DNA from: an uncultured Caldilineales bacterium
GTDB taxonomy: Bacteria; Chloroflexota; Anaerolineae; JAAEKA01
NCBI GenBank assembly: GCA_937907455.1
Contig: CALESQ010000122.1
Span: 1 to 21,016 of the forward strand
Reading direction: 5' to 3'
DNA length: 21,016 nt
Shown here: positions 21,014 through 21,016 of the stretch, one piece after another
Numbering within the stretch: position 1 is the stretch's first letter
Layout: each line of letters opens with the position of its first letter
Position numbers and translations under genes: made by a program
Notes under the pieces: generated by a model
Databases searched by the model: none
Seen by the model: only the letters and a program-made list of their open reading frames with translations
What the model was told of the DNA's origin: nothing

Positions 21014-21016
21014 GAA

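Larger units (their letters stand above)
20377..21016. other. Non-coding region upstream of the thiolase operon
   Basis: This 640-bp stretch contains no open frame with coding character. It separates the minus-strand thiolase operon from a presumed plus-strand gene beyond the edge. It contains a nested dyad, a 13-bp inverted repeat, an 18-bp palindrome and a plus-strand promoter with a palindrome, all listed separately. Base composition becomes clearly AT-rich after about 20,860. Confidence 0.6.

Overview
The window looks like a piece of chromosome from a GC-rich bacterium, most probably a member of the Chloroflexota (Anaerolineae/Caldilineae-like). This assignment is inferred from gene content and style: a large NB-ARC/TPR signalling protein with helical repeats, a complete mreBCD-mrdA-rodA cluster, a long fatty-acid beta-oxidation operon with its own ETF, and short palindromic and tandem repeats between genes. 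There is no rRNA, tRNA, CRISPR array, transposase or phage gene. Nearly all sequence codes on the minus strand, except for one three-gene plus-strand block.

Left part (1-5682). A STAND-type NB-ARC ATPase with TPR-like helices runs off the left edge on the minus strand; 740 codons are visible. Divergent from it, behind a near-consensus promoter, lies a plus-strand operon: a free-standing GyrA C-terminal beta-pinwheel protein without topoisomerase domains, a dimethylargininase (DDAH)-family hydrolase that overlaps it by 4 nt, and an orphan ParA/MinD-type ATPase. After the parA-like gene come four 7-bp units that begin at its stop codon, and two tandem 39-bp palindromic repeats.

Middle part (5683-12200). 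The minus-strand cell-shape cluster mreB-mreC-mreD-mrdA(PBP2)-rodA has tight or overlapping junctions. Its likely promoter is an extended -10 element about 90 nt upstream of mreB, with a terminator-like hairpin in the leader. Upstream of it is a HAD-family pyrimidine 5'-nucleotidase-like gene, also minus.

Right part (12548-20376). A minus-strand operon, in transcription order: thiolase, 3-hydroxyacyl-CoA dehydrogenase, enoyl-CoA hydratase, acyl-CoA dehydrogenase 2, acyl-CoA dehydrogenase 1, etfB, etfA. Together these carry out a full beta-oxidation turn and pass the dehydrogenase electrons to ETF. It ends in three consecutive perfect hairpins. Each of the four longer spacers (about 80-125 bp) has short degenerate repeats starting at the upstream stop codon, with complementary repeats close to the next gene's ribosome site. 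This is the most unusual structural feature of the window.

Right edge (20377-21016). A 640-bp non-coding stretch that becomes AT-rich to the right. It holds several dyads and a probable plus-strand promoter overlapped by a CRP-like palindrome, reading out of the window.
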